A stretch of DNA of 13,610 nt from an uncultured Erysipelotrichaceae bacterium (GTDB lineage Bacteria > Bacillota_I > Bacilli_A > Erysipelotrichales > Erysipelotrichaceae). Shown in pieces: positions 1 to 8,011 of the stretch (within the stretch, counting starts at the first letter, position 1; each line of letters begins with the position of its first letter). The stretch covers positions 1 through 13,610 of the forward strand of contig CALVCY010000086.1 in the NCBI GenBank assembly GCA_944326175.1, written 5' to 3'. Position numbers and translations under genes: made by a program. The notes under the pieces are model-generated. The model was not told the origin of the DNA. It ran no database searches and saw only the letters and a list, made by a program, of their open reading frames with translations.

Positions 1-789
1 TATGGTAACGAAAAATCGCATTTCTATCATTACATCATCGGTCATAATGAAATCGAACAGATCATGGCTTGTTTGCACATGATCGAACATGGGGACAAGT
101 TGGAATTGGTCAGCAAGATGCCAGTGCATCTGGCCCATTATATGTCTTTTGATTTGTTTGCATTGGCCAAGGTCTCGGATTATGACCAACTGTTGGAGGT
201 GGTCCGCCATACCCCGTATTATGCGATTTTGCTTGAATCAAGACCCCGTTATATGTCGGAGTTCGATTATGTCGGTGTGGAAAGTCGCTTGACCAAGATC
301 TACTACGATGATTTGATCAAAACGATCCATTCCCTGTTCAGCGGCGAAAAGCGGGACAAGATCGAATCGATGTTTACGGTATTGATCGAATTGAACAATA
401 TCATCAAGATTTATCGTCTGAAAAAATACTATAATGCCTCACCCGATAAGATCCGTGAGGTGATCACTCCGCATTATGGCAATTTTACCAAAGAGATGAT
501 CAATAAAATGATCGACGCGGATAATGCGGACGAGGTATTGGAGCAACTGCGCAAATCACGTTACAAGAATTATGTATCGGATCAACAGTTCATGTATATC
601 GAATATCAGGCCAAAGCCATCAACCATGCCATCAATCGGCAGACGATCAATTTCAGTACGGATCCGGATTTTGTGCTAATGAGTTATATGGTACTTTCGG
701 AAACGGAAGTTGATAATTTGGTCAATATCATCGAAGGCATCCGCTATCATATCGCGCCCGATAAGATCGCGTCATTGCTGATAGAGTGA
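1..789 (+). CDS. ntpC: V-type ATPase subunit C (5' partial)
   Basis: The frame is open from base 1 (first residues YGNEKSHFYHYIIGHNEIEQ), so the gene starts upstream of the window. The visible 262 residues are most of a subunit C, which is usually about 330 residues. The protein is all-helical, with the alternating tyrosine-rich helices and short loops expected of the V-type C (eukaryotic d) family, and no membrane segment. In this family the funnel-shaped protein sits on the K rotor ring and couples it to the central stalk D/F. The assignment rests partly on context: it is followed 13 bases later by subunit I, and seven further V-ATPase genes come after in the same direction. The methionine at base 64 is internal, because the family-like sequence continues upstream of it. 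The stop is TGA at 787-789. Confidence 0.88.
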   Translation, partial: YGNEKSHFYHYIIGHNEIEQIMACLHMIEHGDKLELVSKMPVHLAHYMSFDLFALAKVSDYDQLLEVVRHTPYYAILLESRPRYMSEFDYVGVESRLTKIYYDDLIKTIHSLFSGEKRDKIESMFTVLIELNNIIKIYRLKKYYNASPDKIREVITPHYGNFTKEMINKMIDADNADEVLEQLRKSRYKNYVSDQQFMYIEYQAKAINHAINRQTINFSTDPDFVLMSYMVLSETEVDNLVNIIEGIRYHIAPDKIASLLIE

Positions 790-802
790 AAGGGAGGAGA
801 AT

Positions 803-2617
803 ATGGCAATTCAGAAAATGCAGTTTATCCGCTTAACGACGGATAAATCGCATATGGATGAGATGTTGCATACGGCATTGGATTCCAAGCTGTTGAGTGC
901 AGAAAGCGCCAGCGCCTTGGTTAGTCAACATGTCAAAGGGGATCCCATCCAGGAAGTCAATTACTTTGAAGAAGATATCAATGTACTTCAGGGGTATGCC
1001 AATCTGTTGGGGATTTCGTTAGACGCTTCTGCAGGATGTGCGCATGAATATACCAAGGAAGAGATTGATGCCAAATTGAAACAATGGGAGAGTGATTTCG
1101 CCTGTTTCAACAATTCGAGTCGTGGCAATCTTTCATCGGAAGATGAAGCCGCATTGGATTTGATCCGACCACTGAATTACAGTGATCTACATTCATTGCG
1201 CTACATCGATATCCGTTTCGGGCGACTGCCAGTGGAGTCGATCAAAAAACTTTCCGTTTTGGAACAGGAAGCGTTCATTTATGAAGTGGTCATGCAAAAT
1301 GAACGTTATGCTTGGGTGTTGATCGGTACCAGTGATGGTTATTATCGAAAGACCCTGGAAATCCTGCAATCCTTGTTTTTTGAAAACATCGATATCCCGC
1401 TAGTGGATCGAAAAGCTTATTCAGAAAAATATCGGAATGAACTCAATGATGTCTATGCCTATTGTTTGTTGGGTTCATCCAAAACTAAATTACATGCGTA
1501 TATCCTGAAAGATGATGAAAACTACAATCTATATGGTTTCGTCGCCAACAGTGATCTTGATCGGTTCAAAGCCATGTTTGGCGAAAATGTCACTGTTGAA
1601 ACGATGGATGGATATGACGCGATCAAAAAACCGACGCGATTGAAAAATAGCTGGTTCTTCCGTCCGTTTGAGATGTTTGTCAAAATGTATTCTTTGCCAG
1701 ATTATACCGAAATCGATCCAACGCCGTTTTTAGCCATCACGTATTGCTTATTGTTTGGCATCATGTTCGGTGATCTAGGTCAAGGGGCGTTGTTGTTTAT
1801 CGGTGGATTATTGCTGGAAAAGAAGACTGGCAATCAATTGGCCGGCATCGTTGGGCGTTGTGGGATCTTTGCGATGATCTTCGGCTTTCTATTCGGCTCA
1901 GTCTTCGGAAACGAAGAAATCCTCGTTCCAGTGCATCAGGCACTGTTCAATGTCGAACATCTGCTATTTGAAACGATGAATTCAGCCAATACGATGACGC
2001 TTTTGATCGGCGCGATTGCCATCGGTGTCTTGTTGACGCTGATTTGTCAGAGCATGAACATTTTCATCAAGTTCAAGCAAGGACATAAGGCGGAAGCGAT
2101 TTATGGACAAAACGGCATTGCCGGTCTTATATTTTTCGCCTACGTGATCTTCTTCGTGCTTAATTTTATGGGAATGATCAGTGTTCCGATGCTATTTGAT
2201 ATGCCGGTGTGTTTGATCTTCATCATCATTCCGATCATTTGCTTCTTCTTGAAAGAACGCTTTGAAGCGCTCGAACATGGTGAAAAGTTCACGCCGAAAG
2301 CCGGATGGGGCAATTATGCGTTGGAGGCGTTCTTTGAATGCTTTGAAGTCGTGCTTTCCTTTATCACCAATACGATGAGCTATCTGCGTGTAGGTGGATT
2401 CGTATTGAGCCATGCTGGAATGATGCTGGTGGTCATGACATTGATGGATATGGTCGGAGGAGCCAGTCCGTTGGTATTTGTGATCGGTAACCTGTTTGTC
2501 ATGGCATTGGAAGGTTTGATCGTTGGGATCCAGACGTTGCGTTTGGAATATTATGAAATGTTTTCCCGTTACTTTGTCGGTGGCGGTAAGCAGTTTACCG
2601 TAATGAGCGTAGATTGA
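803..2617 (+). CDS. ntpI: V-type ATPase subunit I (membrane stator, a-subunit type)
   Basis: A 604-residue protein with a soluble N-terminal half (about residues 1-300) and a membrane half with about seven or eight hydrophobic helices (about 305-595). It forms the stator half-channels that pass ions to the K ring and anchors the peripheral stalk. Visible family marks are PTRLKNSWFFRPFE (about residue 276 on), EIDPTPFLAITYCLLFGIMFGD (from about 302), and near the C terminus SYLRVGGFVLSHA. The arginine of that last block, Arg529, corresponds to the essential Arg facing the proteolipid carboxylate (SYLRLWALSLAH in eukaryotic a subunits). It is a little shorter than many bacterial homologues (about 640-660), with the N-terminal half compact. 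An AGGGAGGAG site at 791-799 fixes the start. The stop is followed 16 bases later by subunit K. Confidence 0.95.
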   Translation: MAIQKMQFIRLTTDKSHMDEMLHTALDSKLLSAESASALVSQHVKGDPIQEVNYFEEDINVLQGYANLLGISLDASAGCAHEYTKEEIDAKLKQWESDFACFNNSSRGNLSSEDEAALDLIRPLNYSDLHSLRYIDIRFGRLPVESIKKLSVLEQEAFIYEVVMQNERYAWVLIGTSDGYYRKTLEILQSLFFENIDIPLVDRKAYSEKYRNELNDVYAYCLLGSSKTKLHAYILKDDENYNLYGFVANSDLDRFKAMFGENVTVETMDGYDAIKKPTRLKNSWFFRPFEMFVKMYSLPDYTEIDPTPFLAITYCLLFGIMFGDLGQGALLFIGGLLLEKKTGNQLAGIVGRCGIFAMIFGFLFGSVFGNEEILVPVHQALFNVEHLLFETMNSANTMTLLIGAIAIGVLLTLICQSMNIFIKFKQGHKAEAIYGQNGIAGLIFFAYVIFFVLNFMGMISVPMLFDMPVCLIFIIIPIICFFLKERFEALEHGEKFTPKAGWGNYALEAFFECFEVVLSFITNTMSYLRVGGFVLSHAGMMLVVMTLMDMVGGASPLVFVIGNLFVMALEGLIVGIQTLRLEYYEMFSRYFVGGGKQFTVMSVD

Positions 2618-2633
2618 ATAGGAGGATAAAAAC

Positions 2634-3074
2634 ATGTTGTCTACTGTCGAATTATTTCTGCCGTTAGTTGCTGTGGTGGCCGTCATCGCGCCATTATTTC
2701 TGATGTTCAATAAAAAGGATGTGCGCAATGGCAAGATGAAGTTATTGTGTCAGATCAGTTTATTTATCGGTGTGTTTGCCATGGTGATCATCAGTCAATG
2801 GAATTCATTCTCCATTTTGGCTGAAGAAGCCACTGCTGTGGATGCGATGACTGGATCCATGGCTCAGGGAATGGGATTCATTGCCGCTGCGCTAGCTACT
2901 GGCTGTTCCGCTATCGGTGCTGGTATTGCGGTCGCCGCTGCTGCACCGGCTGCAATTGGTGCGATCAGTGAAAACAGTGAAAACTTTGGTAAAGCCATCA
3001 TCTTCGTTGCTTTGGGCGAAGGTGTGGCCATCTATGGTTTGCTGATCTCCATCTTGATCATCAATGCCCTGTAA
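2634..3074 (+). CDS. ntpK: V-type ATPase subunit K (rotor ring proteolipid)
   Basis: 146 residues with four predicted membrane helices (about 4-24, 37-54, 78-108, 118-145). The C-terminal pair is a classic Gly/Ala-rich proteolipid hairpin with the ion-carrying carboxylate Glu129 in ALGEGVAIYG and the polar loop SENSENFGK. The N-terminal pair is not a second proteolipid hairpin: it lacks the Gly/Ala pattern and a carboxylate, and is joined by a basic loop (KKDVRNGKMK). I recall this architecture from clostridial V-ATPase operons, unlike the duplicated hairpins of Enterococcus NtpK. The position equivalent to the Na+-binding Gln of Ilyobacter c-subunit helix 1 is Val100, and Glu129 is followed by Gly rather than Ser/Thr, so H+ coupling seems likelier than Na+ (inference). 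A strong AGGAGG at 2620-2625 sets the start. Confidence 0.94.
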   Translation: MLSTVELFLPLVAVVAVIAPLFLMFNKKDVRNGKMKLLCQISLFIGVFAMVIISQWNSFSILAEEATAVDAMTGSMAQGMGFIAAALATGCSAIGAGIAVAAAAPAAIGAISENSENFGKAIIFVALGEGVAIYGLLISILIINAL

Positions 3075-3089
3075 AGAAAGCTTTTAAAT

Positions 3090-3398
3090 ATGAAAGCCTT
3101 TCTGATCAGCGACAACATCGATACCCAGATGGGTATGCGCCTTTGTGGGATCGATGGGGTAGTTGTCCATGAACGGGAAGAAGTGGAAGTCGCACTTGAA
3201 AATGCGATTGCCAATCCGGAATATGCCGTGATCTTGCTCACCACCAAAATCGTGGAATTGATCCCGGAAGAAATTGCGGAATATAAACTCAAACTGAGCA
3301 AACCGTTGTTATGCGAGATCCCAGATCGCCATGGCAACTCCAAAATTGGTGAAACCATCGATGCTTATATTTCTGATGCCATCGGTGTGAAATTGTAA
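3090..3398 (+). CDS. V-type ATPase subunit F (central stalk)
   Basis: 102 residues, the normal size for subunit F, a small CheY-like alpha/beta protein that binds subunit D in the rotating central stalk. Visible marks are the opening strand MKAFLISD, the GI-DGVVV turn, the hydrophobic strand YAVILLTTKIVELIP (about 49-63) and the strand PLLCEIPDRHG (about 72-82), the typical conserved exit strand of the family. There is no membrane segment. It sits 15 bases after subunit K and 12 before subunit E. The only ribosome-binding sequence is a weak AAAGAAAG at 3073-3080, so output may be tuned low or depend on coupling to K. No gene symbol is given because ntpF/ntpG naming differs between organisms. 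Confidence 0.92.
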   Translation: MKAFLISDNIDTQMGMRLCGIDGVVVHEREEVEVALENAIANPEYAVILLTTKIVELIPEEIAEYKLKLSKPLLCEIPDRHGNSKIGETIDAYISDAIGVKL

Positions 3399-3410
3399 AG
3401 AGGAACAACC

Positions 3411-3992
3411 ATGAGTAAAACGCAAACCATTGCCAATATCAAAGCCGACGCCAAGACAGATGGCGATCTGGTTTTAGGTGTACTCGAGGAAGAAATCGCC
3501 AATATGCATGATGAGACCATGCACAACTATTGCATGGGCATCGATAAAGAAGTGGAAAATTTCTACAATTCCGAAGCCATTGAAATCGAAAGTGAAGAAA
3601 CCACCACACTTTCCCAGCAAACATTGATGCGCAAGCGTCAGTTGCTGGAACAACGTCAGCAACTGGTCAATGAATTGTTCAAGGCAGTGCGTGAAAATGT
3701 CATTGCCCAACTGGACGGTCCCTTGTACAAGGACTATTGCAAACGTCAAATCGATGCCTTGCCGGCTGTCAGCAGTCGTTGTGAGTTGCATGCTCGCAAG
3801 CAAGATAAGGATTTCTTGCTGGAAATGATGTATGCCAAGGGATTGAATCCCAAATATGTGGAAATCAACGCCACCTGCGGTGGCTTTCTGGTCGTCGATC
3901 CCCAGACCAACTTTGAAGTCGATTGTCGACTGAAAAGCCGGATCAGTGAAGCCCGCACGTGGTTTGAGGGCCACAGCGGACTGACATTATGA
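3411..3992 (+). CDS. ntpE: V-type ATPase subunit E (peripheral stalk)
   Basis: 193 residues. The N-terminal two thirds are charged, helical and rich in Glu/Gln/Arg (for example LMRKRQLLEQRQQLVNELF, about 72-90), fitting the long coiled-coil arm. The C-terminal part (about 118-185) carries the globular-domain pattern with GGFLVVDPQTNFEVDCRLKSR, matching the 'GG-hydrophobic-x-D ... D-x-R/L' ending of E subunits. The protein forms the peripheral stalk with a G/H-type helix and ties the A3B3 head to subunit I. That partner is not visible in this window. AGAGGA at 3399-3404 gives the start. The stop TGA at 3990-3992 overlaps a possible but less likely ATG of subunit A at 3989. Confidence 0.88.
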   Translation: MSKTQTIANIKADAKTDGDLVLGVLEEEIANMHDETMHNYCMGIDKEVENFYNSEAIEIESEETTTLSQQTLMRKRQLLEQRQQLVNELFKAVRENVIAQLDGPLYKDYCKRQIDALPAVSSRCELHARKQDKDFLLEMMYAKGLNPKYVEINATCGGFLVVDPQTNFEVDCRLKSRISEARTWFEGHSGLTL

Positions 3993-3998
3993 TCATGG

Positions 3999-4005
3999 AA
4001 AGGAG
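3999..4005 (+). promoter_or_regulatory. Ribosome-binding site deciding the subunit A start
   Basis: AAAGGAG at 3999-4005 lies just before the ATG at 4010 and downstream of the alternative ATG at 3989. Only the 4010 start uses this site and gives the normal N terminus [13 protein letters not shown]. Confidence 0.7.
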
Positions 4006-4009
4006 AGAT

Positions 4010-5758
4010 ATGAGCGATACCATTTATTCAATCAACGGCCCGGTCGTGACCGTGGCCAATACCCGTAGCTTTTCCATGATGGAAATGGTGTTTGTCGGTG
4101 AAAAGGAACTGATGGGCGAAGTCATTTCCATGACCGACGAAAAAACAGTGATTCAGGTCTATGAATCCACCACCGGCTTGAAAGTCGGTGAACCGGTCAA
4201 AGGCAGCGGTACATTGTTATCCGCCCAACTTGGACCGGGTATGTTGCGCAATATCTTTGACGGTATTGAGCGACCATTGCGGAAAATCGAAGCCAAACAG
4301 GGTGCATTCATCCAAGCCGGTGAACATATCGATGCGTTGGATCCTGATCAAAAATGGGATGTCACCGTTACGGTGCACGTTGGCGATATGGTCGAAGGTG
4401 GAACAGTTTTTGCCACCACACCCGAGACTTCCCTGATCGTGCACAAGTGCATGGTCCCACCTAATGTCAAAGGGAAAGTCATCCACGTCGTTGAAAATGG
4501 CACCTACAGTGTCAATGAAACGATCATCACTGTTGAAGATGACGATGGGGAGCACATTGATTTGACCATGGCGCAACGCTGGCCCATCCGCTCTCCTCGT
4601 CCGGTCAAACAACGGAAAGCACTGACGATTCCTTTAATTACCGGTCAGCGTGTCGTCGATACCCTTTTCCCGATCGCCAAAGGTGGTGCTGCGGCGATCC
4701 CAGGCGGATTCGGCGCGGGTAAAACCATGATGCAGCATCAGCTGGCCAAATGGTGTGATGCCGATATCATCGTGTATGTGGGTTGCGGTGAACGTGGCAA
4801 CGAAATGACTCAGGTTCTGGAAGAGTTCAGCGAACTGATCGACCCGAAAAGCGGTAAACCGTTATTGGATCGTACTGTCTTGATCGCCAATACGTCCAAT
4901 ATGCCGGTCGCGGCCCGCGAAGCCAGTATCTATACGGGTGTAGCCATTGCTGAATATTATCGTGATATGGGTTACCATGTCGCCATGATGGCTGATTCGA
5001 CGAGTCGTTGGGCCGAAGCATTACGTGAAATCAGCGGACGCTTGGAAGAAATGCCGGCCGAAGAAGGCTTCCCAGCTTATTTGCCAAGCCGCATCGCTCA
5101 ATTCTATGAACGTGCCGGTTATGTCGAAACATTAAACGGAAATGAAGCATCCGTTACATTGATCGGTGCCGTTTCTCCGGCAGGCGGCGACTTTAGTGAA
5201 CCGGTGACACAAAATACGAAGCGATTCGTTCGTTGCTTTTGGGCATTGGACAAAGCATTGGCCTATGCACGTCACTATCCTTCCGTTAACTGGAATCAGA
5301 GTTACAGTGAATACAAAGACGATTTGAATCGCTGGTTCCGTAAAAACGTCGCTGCGGATTTTATCAGTGTACGCGATACATTATCTCGCATCCTGCATGA
5401 AGAAAACGAACTGAATGAGATCGTCAAACTGATCGGCGCGGACGTGTTACCGGAAGATCAGAAATTAACGCTGGAAATCGCCAAATTGATCCGAGTCGGC
5501 TTTTTGCAACAAAATGCATTCCATGCGGAAGATACATATGTCCCACTGGAAAAACAATACAAGATGGCCAAATTGATCCTGTATCTACAGAATCAATGCA
5601 AGCCATTGATTGCTAAACACATTCCGGTATCTTTGATCGCAGCGACCGGTATCTTTGATAAACTGGTCAAGATCAAATATGAGATCAAAAACAGTGAAAT
5701 CGCCAAATTGGATGATTATAACCGTTTGATCGATGAAGCACTGGCCAGTGTGCATTAG
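4010..5758 (+). CDS. ntpA: V-type ATPase catalytic subunit A
   Basis: 582 residues from the ATG at 4010. This is the ATP-binding catalytic subunit that alternates with B in the A3B3 hexamer. Visible are the N-terminal beta-barrel ([11 protein letters not shown]...), the bulge domain that F-type beta lacks (about 115-190), the P-loop GGFGAGKT (232-239, Lys238), [16 protein letters not shown] with the catalytic Glu/Arg pair, [47 protein letters not shown], and the helical C-terminal domain. The P-loop lysine falls at the number I recall for Enterococcus hirae NtpA (Lys238), supporting the 4010 start over 3989, which would add MIMERRD. The P-loop has Gly where many homologues have Pro (GPFGAGKT). 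Eleven bases separate its stop from subunit B. Confidence 0.97.
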   Translation: MSDTIYSINGPVVTVANTRSFSMMEMVFVGEKELMGEVISMTDEKTVIQVYESTTGLKVGEPVKGSGTLLSAQLGPGMLRNIFDGIERPLRKIEAKQGAFIQAGEHIDALDPDQKWDVTVTVHVGDMVEGGTVFATTPETSLIVHKCMVPPNVKGKVIHVVENGTYSVNETIITVEDDDGEHIDLTMAQRWPIRSPRPVKQRKALTIPLITGQRVVDTLFPIAKGGAAAIPGGFGAGKTMMQHQLAKWCDADIIVYVGCGERGNEMTQVLEEFSELIDPKSGKPLLDRTVLIANTSNMPVAAREASIYTGVAIAEYYRDMGYHVAMMADSTSRWAEALREISGRLEEMPAEEGFPAYLPSRIAQFYERAGYVETLNGNEASVTLIGAVSPAGGDFSEPVTQNTKRFVRCFWALDKALAYARHYPSVNWNQSYSEYKDDLNRWFRKNVAADFISVRDTLSRILHEENELNEIVKLIGADVLPEDQKLTLEIAKLIRVGFLQQNAFHAEDTYVPLEKQYKMAKLILYLQNQCKPLIAKHIPVSLIAATGIFDKLVKIKYEIKNSEIAKLDDYNRLIDEALASVH

Positions 5759-5769
5759 AAAGGAGTCCC

Positions 5770-7185
5770 ATGAGCGTACAATATTTAGGTTTGAATGAAC
5801 TCAACGGTTCGCTGGTGGCCTTGGATCATGTCCAAGGGATTTCCAATGAGGAAATGGTCTCCATCGAATGCAAAGATGGAACGACTCGCAACGGCCGTGT
5901 GGTCTATTTGGAAGCCGATAAGGCGATGGTCCAGGTCTTTGAAGGGTCCAGCGGATTGTCACTGACCAATACCAAGACCCGGTTTCTGGGCCATCCGATG
6001 GAATTGGCGTGCAGTAAGGAAATGCTAGGACGTACATTCAACGGTGCAGGTCGACCGATCGACGGTGCTGGGGAAGTCTATGCGGATAAATTTTTGGATA
6101 TCAATGGGTCTCCGATCAATCCGGTCAGCCGTCGTTATCCACGAAACTGCATCACGACCGGTATCAGTGCCATTGATGGACTGAACAGTTTGATTCGTGG
6201 TCAAAAACTTCCGATTTTTTCCGGTTCTGGTTTACCCCATGACAAATTAGCTGCACAGATCGTGCGTCAATCCAAATTGGCCGGGGATGATGAACAGGCA
6301 TTTGGTGTCGTATTCGGTGCGATGGGTGTCAAACACGACGTCGCCGAATATTTCAAGCGTAGTTTTGAAGAAACTGGCGTTATGGAACGTGTGGTGATGT
6401 TTGTCAATCTAGCCAATGATCCGATCATCGAACGAACATTAACACCACTGTGTGCTTTGACAGCGGCAGAATACCTTGCTTTTGAGCACAACATGCATAT
6501 CCTGGTCATTTTGACCGATATGACCTCCTATTGTGAAGCATTGCGTGAATTCAGTTCTTCCAAGGGCGAAATCCCAGGACGTAAAGGCTATCCGGGATAT
6601 CTGTATAGCAATTTGGCGACGATTTACGAACGCGCCGGAATGATCGAAGGCGCCAGTGGTTCGGTCACCCAGATCCCGATTTTGACCATGCCCAATGATG
6701 ATATCACCCATCCAGTACCGGATTTGACGGGTTATATCACCGAAGGACAGATCGTGTTGGACCGTGCATTGGATGCCAATGGTATCTATCCGCCGATCGG
6801 TGTCTTGTCCAGTTTGAGTCGTTTGATGAAAGACGGCATCGGTGAGGGATTGACCCGAAAGGATCATCAGGACGTCGCTAACCAGTTATTTGCTTGTTAT
6901 GCAGCCGTACAGGATGCACGTTCGTTGGCATCGGTCATCGGTGAAGACGAATTGAGCGACATGGATAAACAATATCTTAAATTCGGCGATTTGTTTGAAC
7001 ATGTCTTTATCGGACAAGGATTCAAACGTCGTTCCATCAATCAGACGTTGAATCTGGGATGGGCACTGTTGAGCCAACTTCCGAAAGAAGCATTGGATCG
7101 ACTGGATCCGGCATTGATCAATGAAAACTATCATCCAACGCAAGGCAAACGTATCATTGAGTTGGAAGAAAACGGTGGTGAATAA
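5770..7185 (+). CDS. ntpB: V-type ATPase subunit B (non-catalytic)
   Basis: 471 residues, usual length for subunit B, the non-catalytic partner of A that completes each active site. It has the B-type sequence [18 protein letters not shown] instead of a true Walker A P-loop. It also shows [24 protein letters not shown], the segment [24 protein letters not shown], and [19 protein letters not shown]. The arginine in SLSRLM is Arg351 and corresponds to the arginine finger that reaches into the A-subunit site (Arg350 in E. hirae as I recall it). AGGAG at 5761-5765 precedes the ATG. The gene follows A after 11 bases and ends 2 bases before D, consistent with coupled translation of A, B and D. Confidence 0.97.
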   Translation: MSVQYLGLNELNGSLVALDHVQGISNEEMVSIECKDGTTRNGRVVYLEADKAMVQVFEGSSGLSLTNTKTRFLGHPMELACSKEMLGRTFNGAGRPIDGAGEVYADKFLDINGSPINPVSRRYPRNCITTGISAIDGLNSLIRGQKLPIFSGSGLPHDKLAAQIVRQSKLAGDDEQAFGVVFGAMGVKHDVAEYFKRSFEETGVMERVVMFVNLANDPIIERTLTPLCALTAAEYLAFEHNMHILVILTDMTSYCEALREFSSSKGEIPGRKGYPGYLYSNLATIYERAGMIEGASGSVTQIPILTMPNDDITHPVPDLTGYITEGQIVLDRALDANGIYPPIGVLSSLSRLMKDGIGEGLTRKDHQDVANQLFACYAAVQDARSLASVIGEDELSDMDKQYLKFGDLFEHVFIGQGFKRRSINQTLNLGWALLSQLPKEALDRLDPALINENYHPTQGKRIIELEENGGE

Positions 7186-7187
7186 CC

Positions 7188-7814
7188 ATGGCACAGATCA
7201 CCGCAACCAAAGGTAACCTGCTGGCGTGTAAGAAAAGTCTTTCACTGGCCACGATGGGGTACGATCTGTTGGATCGCAAACGCAATGTGTTGATCCGTGA
7301 GATGATGAATCTGGTCGGTGAAGTCAAACTATTGCGTGATACGATCACCCAAGCCTATGAAACGGCATATTATCTGTTGCAACAGGCCAATGTTTCTCTT
7401 GGTGTCATCAGTGAATTGACCCGTCAGGTCAAAGTGGACGATGGGATTGAGATCACGTATCGTTCCGTCATGGGTGTGGAGATCCCCAAAGTGATCTACC
7501 ATGAACAACCGTTGACGATGCAATACGATATCGAAATTTCCAACTCCCGTGTGGATGAGGCGTATATTCAATTTAATAAAGTCAAATCCATGACGATGAA
7601 ATTAGCGGAAATCGATTCATCGGCCTATCGTTTGGCCAATGCGATCCGCAAGACTCAAAAAAGAGCGAATGCATTGAAAAATATCGTGATCCCGAATACG
7701 ACGGCACAGATCAAATTCATTTCCGATGCATTGGATGAAAAGGAGCGGGAAGAATTTTCTCGTTTGAAAGTCATCAAGGCTCAAAAAAACGCGAAGGCGG
7801 CAAAGCACGCATAA
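7188..7814 (+). CDS. ntpD: V-type ATPase subunit D (central rotor shaft)
   Basis: 208 residues, typical for subunit D, the gamma-like coiled coil that turns inside the A3B3 head. The N-terminal helix has the family block ATKGNLLACKKSLSLATMGYDLLDRKRNVLIREM (about 5-38), including LLDRKRNVLIREM. The C-terminal helix contains KTQKRANALKNIVIPN (about 155-170), the usual 'RR-NALE-IP' type block, and the end is basic (KVIKAQKNAKAAKHA). The ATG comes 2 bases after the stop of B and has no separate strong ribosome-binding site (only GGTGGTG at 7174-7180 within the end of B), so re-initiation from B is likely. An intrinsic terminator follows 19 bases after its stop, so this is the last gene of the V-ATPase operon. 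Confidence 0.96.
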   Translation: MAQITATKGNLLACKKSLSLATMGYDLLDRKRNVLIREMMNLVGEVKLLRDTITQAYETAYYLLQQANVSLGVISELTRQVKVDDGIEITYRSVMGVEIPKVIYHEQPLTMQYDIEISNSRVDEAYIQFNKVKSMTMKLAEIDSSAYRLANAIRKTQKRANALKNIVIPNTTAQIKFISDALDEKEREEFSRLKVIKAQKNAKAAKHA

Positions 7815-7833
7815 GTGTGAACCAACTCAATCG

Positions 7834-7861
7834 ACCGACCGTACAGACGGTCGGTTTTTTG
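7834..7861 (+). terminator. Intrinsic terminator of the V-ATPase operon
   Basis: A perfect 9-bp stem ACCGACCGT (7834-7842) / ACGGTCGGT (7847-7855) with a 4-base loop (ACAG), running into a T-tract at 7855-7860. It lies 19 bases after the subunit D stop codon, where the operon ends and the intergenic promoter region begins. Confidence 0.93.
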
Positions 7862-7893
7862 CGTACATTGCATTAACAATTACGCGAAATCAA

Positions 7894-7908
7894 AATTTCA
7901 TTGAAATT
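7894..7908. promoter_or_regulatory. Palindrome upstream of the regulator promoter
   Basis: AATTTCATTGAAATT is a perfect 7-1-7 inverted repeat ending 15 bases before the putative -35 box. It is AT-rich and could be a protein-binding site or an activator/UP-like element. No function can be assigned from sequence alone. Confidence 0.35.
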
Positions 7909-7914
7909 CATTGT

Positions 7915-7931
7915 GTTTACCTATTGTAAAT
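7915..7931. promoter_or_regulatory. Candidate operator 1 (GTTTAC-N5-GTAAAT)
   Basis: GTTTACCTATTGTAAAT overlaps the putative -35 box (7924-7929). It matches a second site at 7982-7998 at 13 of 17 positions, including both half-sites and the ATT in the spacer. A further lone GTTTAC lies at 7937-7942, so half-sites start at 7915, 7926 and 7937, exactly 11 bases apart. It is a likely binding site for the XRE/cupin protein encoded just downstream; its overlap with the -35 box suggests repression (inference). Confidence 0.5.
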
Positions 7932-7951
7932 CTCAAGTTTACTATTATAAT
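7924..7951 (+). promoter_or_regulatory. Sigma-A-type promoter of the regulator-pot operon
   Basis: A perfect -10 box TATAAT at 7946-7951 is preceded by TTGTAA at 7924-7929 (4 of 6 matches to TTGACA) with a 16-base spacer. Transcription would begin near 7958 and leave a leader of about 54 bases before the regulator ATG at 8012. It is the only good promoter seen between the V-ATPase terminator and the regulator. Confidence 0.65.
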
Positions 7952-7961
7952 ACTTTTCGGT

Positions 7962-7979
7962 TCTGTTTTAGAAAACAGA
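7962..7979. promoter_or_regulatory. Palindrome in the regulator leader
   Basis: TCTGTTTTAGAAAACAGA is a perfect 8-2-8 inverted repeat located just after the expected transcription start. The 2-base centre is too tight for the full stem as an RNA hairpin, so a DNA-binding site for a dimeric protein is more plausible. Confidence 0.4.
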
Positions 7980-7981
7980 TT

Positions 7982-7998
7982 GTTTAGTGATTGTAAAC
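7982..7998. promoter_or_regulatory. Candidate operator 2 (GTTTAG-N5-GTAAAC)
   Basis: GTTTAGTGATTGTAAAC is the second copy of the 17-bp element at 7915-7931. With one more base on each side it forms the perfect arms TGTTTA (7981-7986) and TAAACA (7994-7999). It lies between the transcription start and the ribosome-binding site, 67 bases from the first copy, so two bound dimers could bracket the promoter. Confidence 0.5.
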
Positions 7999-8011
7999 AG
8001 GAGGTGATGGG

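Noticed and set aside
3989..4009. Upstream ATG for subunit A overlapping the end of subunit E (ATGA)
   Set aside because: It adds MIMERRD, lies before the clear AAAGGAG site, and shifts the P-loop numbering away from that of homologues; 4010 is the better start.
4010..7185. F-type ATP synthase alpha/beta pair
   Set aside because: The A subunit has the V-type bulge domain, B has the [14 protein letters not shown] motif, and the operon has I, K, E, D and C subunits, so it is V-type.
7862..8011. Riboswitch or attenuator before the regulator
   Set aside because: The sequence is AT-rich with short DNA palindromes, and I see no multi-stem conserved RNA architecture nor a terminator hairpin with a T-tract ahead of the regulator.
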